The notes beneath the pieces were generated by a model that was given only the letters and a program-made list of their open reading frames with translations, ran no database searches and was not told the origin of the DNA. Shown in pieces: positions 1 through 6,221 of a stretch of DNA of 10,224 bases. Both the position numbers and the translations under genes were made by a program. Every line of letters begins with the position of its first letter. Within the stretch, counting starts at the first letter, position 1. The DNA is from Candidatus Wolframiiraptor sp. EX4484-121 (lineage in GTDB: Archaea > Thermoproteota > Nitrososphaeria_A > Caldarchaeales > Wolframiiraptoraceae): the NCBI GenBank assembly GCA_002255105.1, contig NJEK01000050.1, positions 1 to 10,224 of the forward strand, given 5' to 3'.

Positions 1-648
1 GTGCGCAATAGCGCCGCCATCTACATAGCGTTGAGACATGCGAGGGATAATGGTGGGAGGGTTGCCATGACCGGGGATGGGGGAGATGAATTGTTCGCAG
101 GCTATAGCTTCCTCTATAATCTGGATCTCGAAGAGCTGGATCATAAGATTAGGGAGATTTGGAGGAGGATGAGCTTCTCATCAACCACGCTTGGAGAGGC
201 GCTTGGAATAAGGGTGAAGCAGCCATTCCTAGATCAAGAGGTGTTGTCGTTCGCCGAGAAGCTCGACTCAAGATTTAGGATAGGCTTTAGAGATAGAAAA
301 CGGTATGGGAAGTATATTCTGCGGATGGCGTTCGAGGAGATGCTCCCAGAGGAGATAATCTGGAGGGAGAAAGTTCCGATAGAGGGGGGATCTGGGACAT
401 CGATCCTACCAAGAGTCTTCGAGGAGAGAATCTCCGACCAAGACTTTGAAAAGTTAAGGAAGAGATATCTCGTGGAGGATGGCGTCGAGATCAGGAGCAA
501 GGAGCAATTGTTCTGCTATCAGATTTATCGAGAGTTCTTCGGCCCACCCCATCCAGACGGCTCGACCAAGAAGATTTGCCCTATGTGTCACTCAAACGTT
601 CCAGACGACGCAAACTATTGTAAGGTATGTGGCGCCTACCCAATCTAA
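1..648 (+). CDS. Asparagine synthase-type amidotransferase/ATP-pyrophosphatase, C-terminal part, with C-terminal zinc ribbon (5' end outside window)
   Basis: This is the C-terminal 215 residues of an asparagine-synthase-like enzyme of the adenylating, N-type ATP-pyrophosphatase class. Residues 23-35 read MTGDGGDELFAGY, the hallmark second nucleotide-site motif of asparagine synthase domains. Residues 64-78 (LGEALGIRVKQPFLD) and the RYGKYILR...LPEEIIWREK stretch near 101-126 are also typical of the family. The first PP-loop (SGGxDS) and any glutaminase domain must lie upstream, because the frame is open at base 1; the GTG at base 1 is unlikely to be the start. After the synthase fold come C193, C196, C207 and C210, a CPMC-X10-CKVC zinc ribbon reaching almost to the end. 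That tail is not part of the classical enzyme. The substrate is not certain: archaeal members may amidate aspartate or another carboxylate. The gene converges on the TIP49 gene across a 53-nt gap. Confidence 0.85.
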   Translation: MRNSAAIYIALRHARDNGGRVAMTGDGGDELFAGYSFLYNLDLEELDHKIREIWRRMSFSSTTLGEALGIRVKQPFLDQEVLSFAEKLDSRFRIGFRDRKRYGKYILRMAFEEMLPEEIIWREKVPIEGGSGTSILPRVFEERISDQDFEKLRKRYLVEDGVEIRSKEQLFCYQIYREFFGPPHPDGSTKKICPMCHSNVPDDANYCKVCGAYPI

Positions 649-701
649 CTCTTCGCATCCGAATCTTTGATCCATAGAGGTGCGGCGGTCTCATACGGTT
701 T

Positions 702-2066
702 CTAATACATGAATTTATCCTTCCACTTATTCAGCTCTTCAACCGACCTCTTTACGTCTGAGAATAGGCTCAGGGCTCGATCAACGTCTTTCACCGAGAC
801 CTCATCCCTTCCCTCCGCCTTCGCGGCCTCATAGCTCGGCGTCAATAGCTGGACTGCGTATCTGAGGGTTGACTGGACCCCTATCTCGGTGAGCTTCTCC
901 ATGGCCTCCTCCGAGACCTTAACCCCCTCCTCCCCAGCCCTTATCTCGAGTATCTTCCTGATCTCATCCCTCGTGTATGGCCTTGTGCTTATGATGAGCA
1001 TTCGGTCGAGCATGTCGAGCGGGATTCCATGAGGTGATGTTATATCGGTTCCCCTAACCCTCGTTATACCCCTATTGCTCGCGAAGATCATTATCGGCGC
1101 GAGCTCGCTCTCCATGGCCGCATTCAGAAATGAGTATGCCTCGATATCCAGTAAGTGGACCTCATCGATGAAGAGGACTCCCGGAATTATCTCGGCCGTT
1201 CCCTCCTCAACCCTCTTCTTCACCATCTCGTCGACATCCCTCCTAACCTCGCTGTCGATCTCCTTGGTCGGGGGACCTCCAAGCAATAAGCTGAATAACC
1301 CGCCACTCCTCGATTGGGCGCTGATTTGATCAAGATCATGAAGGGTTAGGACGTAGACGAACTCCTTCTCCTTCTCGACTGGGCCGCTCGGCCTGGGGAC
1401 CGGCTTCTCCCCAAGTCCCGCAATATCGTATTTCTCGGCGGCCTCCTCCGATCTACCAACCCTCGTAACCCTACCGGTCTCCGCGTCTATCGTTATGACA
1501 TCTCCAACCGTTATTCCCTGCTGGAGTATGTAGGATGCGATTGTGGCCCCTGCCCTGAAGACCCTTCGATCATCCTTCGTCGTCAACCCTATCACCACGT
1601 GGTCCGGTATCTCCTGATATGGATTGTATGGATGCTTCCGCGTCTTTATATCGAGCTGGGTCACCTCTCCCTCATACACCCTCCTCCTCTCCCTGAGCTT
1701 CACTCCTATCGCCTTCCTCATGGCCTGCGTCAGAACCTCCGTCTTCTTCAGCTCCGATGAGTAGATCTCCGATCCACTGAGGGCTACGAATGGTACATCC
1801 TTCCCGAGCTCCTTCGCGATCGCGTAGGCTATCGCCGTCTTGCCGGTTCCGGGTGGACCTGCGAATAGGACGGCTCTACCCGCCATCTTCCCGCTCTTGA
1901 TCATCCTGACGATTATTCCAGCCGCCTCCCTCGCCTCTATCTGGCCTACGAGCCCATCTCCAACAGGCTTTGCCTTCAACCCGTCGAGCCCGAGTCCCTT
2001 GACGTGGCTGTGCGCTCCAACCCTTAGAAACCTTTGACGAGGATAGCTCGTGATGTCTTCGAGCAT
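702..2066 (-). CDS. TIP49/RuvB-like AAA+ ATPase (archaeal RuvBL homologue)
   Basis: This is a full-length archaeal homologue of eukaryotic RuvBL1/RuvBL2 (TIP49/TIP48), hexameric AAA+ ATPases that work in chromatin remodelling and in snoRNP and polymerase assembly. The archaeal role is not settled. Counting from the ATG at 2066 the protein has 454 residues. Walker A GPPGTGKT is at 70-77 and Walker B LFIDEVHLLD has its Asp-Glu at 301-302. Between them, about 120-270, lies the long inserted domain II (with GDVITIDAETGRVTRVGR) that separates TIP49 from bacterial RuvB. A sensor-1-like FASNRG and the LDRMLIIST region follow, then an alpha-helical lid to the C-terminus. I prefer the ATG at 2066 to the GTG at 2072: GGTGAT at 2073-2078 is then a Shine-Dalgarno site 6 nt away. 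The gene is divergent from the methionine synthase pair and appears to be transcribed alone. Confidence 0.93.
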   Translation of the reverse strand: MLEDITSYPRQRFLRVGAHSHVKGLGLDGLKAKPVGDGLVGQIEAREAAGIIVRMIKSGKMAGRAVLFAGPPGTGKTAIAYAIAKELGKDVPFVALSGSEIYSSELKKTEVLTQAMRKAIGVKLRERRRVYEGEVTQLDIKTRKHPYNPYQEIPDHVVIGLTTKDDRRVFRAGATIASYILQQGITVGDVITIDAETGRVTRVGRSEEAAEKYDIAGLGEKPVPRPSGPVEKEKEFVYVLTLHDLDQISAQSRSGGLFSLLLGGPPTKEIDSEVRRDVDEMVKKRVEEGTAEIIPGVLFIDEVHLLDIEAYSFLNAAMESELAPIMIFASNRGITRVRGTDITSPHGIPLDMLDRMLIISTRPYTRDEIRKILEIRAGEEGVKVSEEAMEKLTEIGVQSTLRYAVQLLTPSYEAAKAEGRDEVSVKDVDRALSLFSDVKRSVEELNKWKDKFMY

Positions 2067-2072
2067 CTTCAC

Positions 2073-2078
2073 ATCACC
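2073..2078 (-). promoter_or_regulatory. Ribosome binding site deciding the TIP49 start
   Basis: On the minus strand this reads GGTGAT, complementary to the 3' end of archaeal 16S rRNA. It lies 6 nt before the ATG at 2066 and directly against the alternative GTG at 2072, so it favours the ATG. Confidence 0.55.
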
Positions 2079-2103
2079 AAATTATCGTGGGCTAAAACCT
2101 CAA

Positions 2104-2115
2104 TAAAGATTTAAC
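2104..2115 (-). promoter_or_regulatory. TATA-like box for the TIP49 gene
   Basis: The minus strand reads GTTAAATCTTTA about 44 nt before the preferred ATG. Initiation about 25 nt downstream would give a leader of some 15-20 nt that includes the GGTGAT site. It sits in the 113-nt divergent gap shared with the methionine synthase genes and is the only AT-rich block on that side. Confidence 0.4.
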
Positions 2116-2143
2116 CTTGGCTTGAAATCGCTTGGAGGCGATC

Positions 2144-2153
2144 AAATTAATAT
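2144..2153 (+). promoter_or_regulatory. TATA-like box for the methionine synthase gene pair
   Basis: AAATTAATAT lies 27-36 nt before the ATG at 2180, the spacing expected for a leaderless archaeal transcript. If this is the promoter, the TTG at 2132 cannot be the start, because it would lie upstream of the transcript. Confidence 0.45.
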
Positions 2154-2179
2154 CTCCCCTTCACTTGAATATAATCGGC

Positions 2180-3142
2180 ATGACAAGTTTTCACCCGCTT
2201 CTTGTCGGAATCCATCCTAGAAGCGAGAGGCTGATAAAGACGTTTAGGGCATACTCCCGTAAGAAGATAGATTTAGATGAGTTAAATGAGGTTCTTGAGA
2301 AGGAGTCAGGGGAGCTGATCAGACTCCAGCTAGACTTGAATTATAGATACGTGACCGATGGGATGCTTAGATGGCATGATCTCCTAAGGCCGCTCGCCGA
2401 GAAGCTTGATGGGGTTGAAGTAGATGGGCTTTCAAGATGGTTTGACAACAACCTATTCTATAAGAAGCCTGTCATCGTGGGAGAGGTTAAGAGAGCGGAT
2501 AAGATCTTGAAGGAATACATCTATCCGAGCGAGATCCCCGATAGGAGGTTTAAGCTAATCCTACCCGACCCATTCACCTTCACATCCCTCTCAGAGCTTG
2601 GGAAGAGGAGGTTCGATGAAGTCCTCTTCGAGGTCTCCAAGGCCATGAACGAGGAGATTATGGAGATGGAGGCGGAGGTGGGGCTTGGGCAGGTTCAGTT
2701 ATCCGCCCCCTCCCTCGTTTGGAGAAGGCTTGATGAGGACTCCCTAGAGCTAGCTAGGGATGCGATAGATGAATGCCTTAAGGGGGTTTCGGCCGAGAGG
2801 ATGATCCACCTACCCTTCGGAGACGCATTGAACTCCTTTCCACAGATCCTCGACGCGAGGGTGAATGTGATAGGATTCGACATGACCGCGACCAAGCTAA
2901 AAGAGCTGAGAGAATATAGTATAGATAGAGGTGTTGGGCTGGGATTCGTCGATGGGAGAAATAGCCTGATCGAGGATGTCGGGCTCGTGAAGGGGAAGGT
3001 TGAAGAATATCTTGAGGCTAATGAGCCCGAAACGATCTACATAACTCCGAGCTGCGACCTCGAATTCCTTCCAAGGAATGTCGCCGATGAGAAGGTCAGG
3101 CTTCTGAAGAGGATCGTCGATGAGCTCGAGGAGGTTGAATGA
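2180..3142 (+). CDS. MetE N-domain-like methionine synthase partner protein
   Basis: This is a 320-residue protein of the UROD/MetE-like TIM-barrel fold, resembling the N-terminal half of cobalamin-independent methionine synthase. It starts with HPLLVGIHPRSERL, equivalent to the VGSYPR-type N-terminus of MetE. It continues with YVTDGMLRWHDLLRP and WFDNNLFYKKPVI, typical of archaeal members, and near the end has ITPSCDLEFLPRNVADEK, matching the conserved PSC-x-LxxxP block. The catalytic zinc set (HxC...E...C) is not evident: only an isolated His (IHLPFGD) and the Cys of PSCDL remain, so it is probably a non-catalytic or folate/corrinoid-binding partner. The ATG at 2180 fits the upstream TATA-like box; a TTG at 2132 would add 16 residues. 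It ends 4 nt before the catalytic gene, so the two are surely cotranscribed. The methyl donor (folate or a corrinoid protein) cannot be read from the sequence. Confidence 0.8.
   Translation: MTSFHPLLVGIHPRSERLIKTFRAYSRKKIDLDELNEVLEKESGELIRLQLDLNYRYVTDGMLRWHDLLRPLAEKLDGVEVDGLSRWFDNNLFYKKPVIVGEVKRADKILKEYIYPSEIPDRRFKLILPDPFTFTSLSELGKRRFDEVLFEVSKAMNEEIMEMEAEVGLGQVQLSAPSLVWRRLDEDSLELARDAIDECLKGVSAERMIHLPFGDALNSFPQILDARVNVIGFDMTATKLKELREYSIDRGVGLGFVDGRNSLIEDVGLVKGKVEEYLEANEPETIYITPSCDLEFLPRNVADEKVRLLKRIVDELEEVE
3130..3135 (+). promoter_or_regulatory. Ribosome binding site for the catalytic methionine synthase gene
   Basis: GGAGGT inside the last codons of the upstream gene, 11 nt before the ATG at 3147. 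It supports that start over the ATG at 3120, which would overlap the upstream gene by 23 nt and have no such site. Confidence 0.6.
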
Positions 3143-3146
3143 ATCG

Positions 3147-4271
3147 ATGAAGATCTTCCCAACACAGGAGGTTGGAAGCCTCTCGAAGGCACCATTTCTG
3201 AAGAAGCTGACTAAGAGGAGGATCGAGGAGACTAGGCGTTGGGGAGAGCTGCTCGGGGTCGAGGGATTGGATGAGCTTCTAAACCTATTAAGCGATCCAA
3301 GTAAGGCGCATAAGAACATGGATAAGCTCTACGACTACGCATCGCTCTTCGCGATAAGATTCTTCGAGAAGGCCGGATTGGACGTGGTCTGGGATGGGGA
3401 GCAGAGGAGGATAGAGATGTACGAGCATCCATTAAGGTATGTCGAGAACTTCAAGTTCCTAGGCGTCGTGAAGGTCTGGGATAACGAGTTCTATAGGAAG
3501 GGGGCATTCACGGGAGAGCCCAAGCTCAAGAAGCCATACCATCTAGACGAGTTCATCTTCGTCAAGAAACATGCGAGGAGGGAGATCAAGATACCGATAA
3601 CAGGGGCATATACCTTGGCCGACTGGTCCTTCGATGAATACTACCTTAAGAGATATTTGGATCTCGACGATCCGATCGGGGCTAGGAGGAGGGCGAAGGA
3701 GGATCTCGTGATGGATTTAGCGAAGAACATCCTGAGACCAAACATCTTGGCCTTGGCCGAGGCGGGGGCCAGAAGGATTCAAATAGATGAGCCGGCGGTC
3801 ACGAGCAAGCCCGATGAAGTCCCATTAATGGTCGAGGCGTTGAATGAGTCCGTTAGGGGGATTAATGCGAAGATAACATTACACGTCTGCTACAGCGATT
3901 ACCGGATGCTCTTCCCCCACATCGCCGAGGCGAGGCTTGATCAGATCTCAATCGAGTGCGCAAACAGAGATACCCGTGAACTTGGATTAGATGATGAGAG
4001 GAGGAGAGGTTACCACATATTAGACTATTTCAGGGAATATACTCCATGGCTCGAGGTCGCCGTCGGGGTGATAGATGTCCACACGGACTTCATAGAATCT
4101 CCGGAGCTCGTCAGGGATAGGCTGATCTACGCGGCGAAGAGGCTTGGAGACGAGTCGAAGATAGTTGCCTGCAATGACTGCGGCTTAAGGACTAGGAGCT
4201 GGGACGTGGCCTTCAAGAAGGAGGTGAACCTAGTTAAGGGAGCAGAGCTTGCGAGGGAGCTGTTCAAGTGA
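3147..4271 (+). CDS. metE: Methionine synthase, cobalamin-independent type, catalytic (MetE C-terminal) domain protein
   Basis: This transfers a methyl group to homocysteine to make methionine in the cytoplasm. The 374-residue protein is the MetE C-terminal barrel as a stand-alone gene. It opens with PTQEVGSLSKAPFL, and RRIQIDEPAV near 208-217 is the family DEPA block. The zinc ligands are visible as H246 and C248 (LHVCYSD), E270 (IECAN) and C345 (CNDCGLRTR). The H/C/E spacing of 0, +2 and +24 equals that of E. coli MetE (H641, C643, E665). The start at 3147 lies 4 nt after the previous stop, with GGAGGT upstream. Its 5' neighbour supplies an N-domain-like protein, so this is the split or core form of MetE found in many archaea, where the methyl donor may be a methylcorrinoid rather than methyltetrahydrofolate. 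Its stop directly abuts the uS13 stop. Confidence 0.9.
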   Translation: MKIFPTQEVGSLSKAPFLKKLTKRRIEETRRWGELLGVEGLDELLNLLSDPSKAHKNMDKLYDYASLFAIRFFEKAGLDVVWDGEQRRIEMYEHPLRYVENFKFLGVVKVWDNEFYRKGAFTGEPKLKKPYHLDEFIFVKKHARREIKIPITGAYTLADWSFDEYYLKRYLDLDDPIGARRRAKEDLVMDLAKNILRPNILALAEAGARRIQIDEPAVTSKPDEVPLMVEALNESVRGINAKITLHVCYSDYRMLFPHIAEARLDQISIECANRDTRELGLDDERRRGYHILDYFREYTPWLEVAVGVIDVHTDFIESPELVRDRLIYAAKRLGDESKIVACNDCGLRTRSWDVAFKKEVNLVKGAELARELFK

Positions 4272-4733
4272 TCATCTAGTTCTACGCCTTGAGACCCCGA
4301 CAGCCGTTCCAGTCCTCCCGGTCGTTCTGGTTCTCTGGCCTCTGACCTTCAATCCAAGCGAGTGTCTGACACCTCTCCAAGACTTTATCCTCATCTCCCT
4401 CCTGATATCCTCCTTGATCGTGTAGACGAGATCCGATCCATAGAGATGCAAATCTTTACCCGTCAATAGATCCCTCCTCCTATTCAGGAGCCATGATGGG
4501 ATTCCATGAGCTAAGGGATCTTTGGCCACCTCCTCAAGTCTCCTAAGCTCCTCTTCGCTCAGGTAGCCCAACCTCTTCTCAGGATCTATTCCAGCGGCCC
4601 TGGCCAAGGCGTATCCGAGCATGACCCCTATCCCCTTCACCTTCGTGAGTGCGTAGGGAACCTTTAGAGATCCGTCTAGATCTGTTCCCATGAACCTGAC
4701 GACCAGCTTGAACTCTTCTCTCGCCGCAGCCAT
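4272..4733 (-). CDS. rps13: 30S ribosomal protein uS13
   Basis: This is small-subunit head protein uS13, which contacts tRNA and the uL5 bridge. The 153-residue length is normal for archaea. Residues 14-40 (RFMGTDLDGSLKVPYALTKVKG...) are the N-terminal helix-hairpin region. The C-terminus carries the diagnostic basic run GVRHSLGLKVRGQRTRTTGR at about 121-140, followed by TGTAVGVSRRRTR. It starts with ATG 29-36 nt downstream of a TATA-like box, which suggests a leaderless message. In most archaea this gene opens an operon with uS4, uS11 and RNA polymerase subunits. Here nothing follows on its strand: its TGA abuts the methionine synthase TGA, so it is a single-gene unit. Confidence 0.97.
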   Translation of the reverse strand: MAAAREEFKLVVRFMGTDLDGSLKVPYALTKVKGIGVMLGYALARAAGIDPEKRLGYLSEEELRRLEEVAKDPLAHGIPSWLLNRRRDLLTGKDLHLYGSDLVYTIKEDIRREMRIKSWRGVRHSLGLKVRGQRTRTTGRTGTAVGVSRRRTR

Positions 4734-4760
4734 CCTTCGCTCACAGATGATTTTCAGAAG

Positions 4761-4768
4761 CTTATAAG
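4761..4768 (-). promoter_or_regulatory. TATA-like box for uS13
   Basis: CTTATAAG (palindromic, read here on the minus strand) is centred about 31 nt before the uS13 ATG, which fits a leaderless transcript. It lies in the 188-nt divergent gap between uS13 and tatA. The rest of that gap shows no ORF, tRNA or strong hairpin that I can see. Confidence 0.55.
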
Positions 4769-4882
4769 GATTGAATCTTTGAAGGATTGGCCGCGATCCT
4801 ATAGAAGCTCGATCCTGGATCTTCGAAAACTGGGGGAAGATTCGGCGGATTCTCGGTGGAAACTTGCTGTTCTGCGAGTTCG

Positions 4883-4892
4883 CCTTAAATAG
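4883..4892 (+). promoter_or_regulatory. TATA-like box for the tat genes
   Basis: CCTTAAATAG is centred about 34 nt before the tatA ATG at 4922. With initiation about 25 nt downstream the leader would be a few nt at most. This is probably the promoter for all three tat genes. Confidence 0.5.
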
Positions 4893-4921
4893 TAGTTAGG
4901 TGAGATAAGTTTCGAAGAATC

Positions 4922-5236
4922 ATGATTCAAGGAATTGAGTGGATAATTGTCGCCGCGATAATCGTCTTCCTCCTATTGTGGGGGCCGACAAAGCTACCTA
5001 AGATCGCGAGATCTCTGGGCGAGGCCAAGAAGGAGTTTGAAAAGGCGGTAAAGGAGGCTGAGGAAGTCAAGGAGGCGGCTGTCGAACCGATGAAATCCGT
5101 CGCAACCACCGCCGCGGAGGAGGTTAGATCCGCTGAGGATAAGCTAATTGAGGTTGCAAAGGCTTTGGGCATTCAGACCGAGGGTAAGACAAGAGATCAG
5201 ATAGCCAAGGAGATCCTAGAGAAGACGAAGAAGTAA
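4922..5236 (+). CDS. tatA: Sec-independent protein translocase subunit TatA
   Basis: TatA is the pore-forming or membrane-weakening subunit of the twin-arginine translocase, which exports folded proteins. Of 104 residues, 1-20 form one N-terminal membrane helix (IEWIIVAAIIVFLLLW) with a polar Glu at position 6. The hinge GPTKLP follows, then the amphipathic helix KIARSLGEAKKEFEKAVKEAEE. A long charged, coiled-coil-prone linker to about residue 72 leads to a C-terminal helical module, LIEVAKALGIQTEGKTRDQI (75-94), also found in the neighbouring TatA-like protein. A Trp replaces the usual Phe of the FGP hinge. The ATG lies just downstream of its TATA-like box. It is the first gene of tatA-tatA2-tatC, with a 20-nt gap to the next gene. 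Confidence 0.92.
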   Translation: MIQGIEWIIVAAIIVFLLLWGPTKLPKIARSLGEAKKEFEKAVKEAEEVKEAAVEPMKSVATTAAEEVRSAEDKLIEVAKALGIQTEGKTRDQIAKEILEKTKK

Positions 5237-5256
5237 TTTCATATAAGTGAGGTGAG

Positions 5257-5526
5257 ATGGCGCTACTCGGCCCCGAACTCCTAGTCTTGCTAATATTACT
5301 CATAATCTTACTTAGGCCGAGAACCATAACCGAGATCGGCAGAGGCTTGGGGAAACTGGTCGTAGAATTCAAGCGTGGGGAATCTGAGGGAAGGAGGAAG
5401 AAACTGGTCGAGATCGCGGAGGATCTTGGAATAGATCCGAGGGGGAAGGGCGAAGAGCAGCTTTTAGAAGAGATTAAGAGAAAACTTTTCGCCCAGAATC
5501 CTCGGAGGGAGTTTGAAGATGCCTGA
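5257..5526 (+). CDS. Second TatA/TatB-like translocase subunit
   Basis: This 89-residue TatA/B-family paralogue has one membrane helix at about 4-19 (LGPELLVLLILLIILL) with Glu7 at the position of the TatA polar residue. An amphipathic helix EIGRGLGKLVVEFKRG follows, where GRGLGK...EFK is the family signature. The usual FGPxxLP hinge is replaced by LRPRTIT, so it may have the TatB-like adaptor role rather than being a plain TatA copy; that is inference. Residues 49-76 align without gaps to residues 74-101 of the upstream TatA (13 of 28 identical by eye). GAGGTGAG at 5249-5256 runs directly into the ATG, which is unusually close for a Shine-Dalgarno site. It overlaps the tatC start, placing it in the same operon. 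Confidence 0.85.
   Translation: MALLGPELLVLLILLIILLRPRTITEIGRGLGKLVVEFKRGESEGRRKKLVEIAEDLGIDPRGKGEEQLLEEIKRKLFAQNPRREFEDA
5504..5510 (+). promoter_or_regulatory. Ribosome binding site for tatC
   Basis: GGAGGGA lies 8 nt before the ATG at 5519 inside the end of the upstream gene. It supports the ATG over the TTG at 5513. The translation signal of tatC is therefore intact even though the gene body is broken. Confidence 0.5.
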
Positions 5527-6221
5527 GGGGGGAGAGAAACCGAGAGACATGAAAGAGATGACCCTACTCGAGCATCTAATAGAACTCAGGGATAGGCTTA
5601 AGGTGTGCTTGATAACGGTCGGAGTATTAACAATGATAATGCTGGTCTTTCCAGCGCAACTCAACTTAGGTTGGGAGGCCCTCTACGCCTATAAGCCCAT
5701 GGTCTCCCTAGTCTTAGACATCTTGAGAGAGGCGGTCTTGCCGTGATTGGCTACGAGATATTCAAGTATGTCGATCCCGCGCTCTATCCGCATGAGAGGA
5801 GGATGATATATCCGTTTATGGCCGCCTTCCTAGGACTCTTCACGGGAGGACTCCTCTTCGGACTATACATCATAACTCCCGCCACCTTCAAGGCCATGGT
5901 GATATTCTTCACCTTCGTCGGAGCCGAGCCAATAATACACATAAAAGACTTCTACAACACGATACTCATAGTAACCTTAGGGACGATGGAGGAGTATTCA
6001 CAAACCTACTCCTGCTCGGAGTTTTCGTGGCTTTGATTGAGGGAGCCGTATTGGTGGCGAGGAGATACGAGAGGAGAAAAGGAAGGCTTGAGGAGATCAT
6101 GGAACTTGAGAAAAGGGCTTTAGAGAGGCCTCTTAAACCTGGAATCGATTACTGTAAGTTCTGCGGGAAGCCTTTGAATGGAAATGTATTCTGCCCATGG
6201 TGTGGGAGATCTCAGACATAG
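5519..6221 (+). pseudogene. tatC: TatC, broken by two internal deletions with frameshifts; C-terminal zinc ribbon
   Basis: TatC is the polytopic twin-arginine signal receptor. Three consecutive frames each hold part of it. Piece 1 (5519-5743) has the cytoplasmic EHLIELRDRL and membrane helix 1, ending at LP before a stop. Piece 2 (about 5731-5985) resumes at VIGYEIFKYVDPALYPHERR, the conserved cytoplasmic loop, then helix 3 and the DFYNTILIV start of helix 4. Piece 3 (about 5985-6221) resumes at DGGVFTNLLLLGVFVALIEG, helix 6, then a charged tail and a CKFC-X9-CPWC zinc ribbon. Compared with known TatC, about 30-35 residues (periplasmic cap plus most of helix 2) and about 40-47 residues (rest of helix 4 and helix 5) are missing. 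Each loss is 1 mod 3 in length. The pieces are otherwise well conserved. As written it cannot make TatC; it is either a real recent pseudogene or an assembly error. The 3' end overlaps pop5 by 10 nt. Confidence 0.85.

Noticed and set aside
479..670. A 63-residue plus-strand ORF overlapping the asparagine synthase end
   Set aside because: It is in the wrong frame over conserved synthase and zinc-ribbon codons, its composition is not protein-like, and it has no ribosome binding site.
4734..4921. A tRNA or C/D-box RNA in the uS13-tatA gap
   Set aside because: No cloverleaf arms or T-loop are present, and the GATGA/CTGA-like words are not spaced as C and D boxes. The gap is explained by two divergent promoters.
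5719..5760. Programmed ribosomal frameshifting in tatC
   Set aside because: There is no slippery heptamer at the join, and whole conserved segments are missing on both sides, which a frameshift could not restore.
6027..6221. A separate small zinc-ribbon protein gene
   Set aside because: Its first residues (ALIEGAVLVARRYERR) are the end of TatC helix 6, and the same frame extends upstream to DGGVFTNLLLL without a stop, so it is the displaced 3' piece of tatC.
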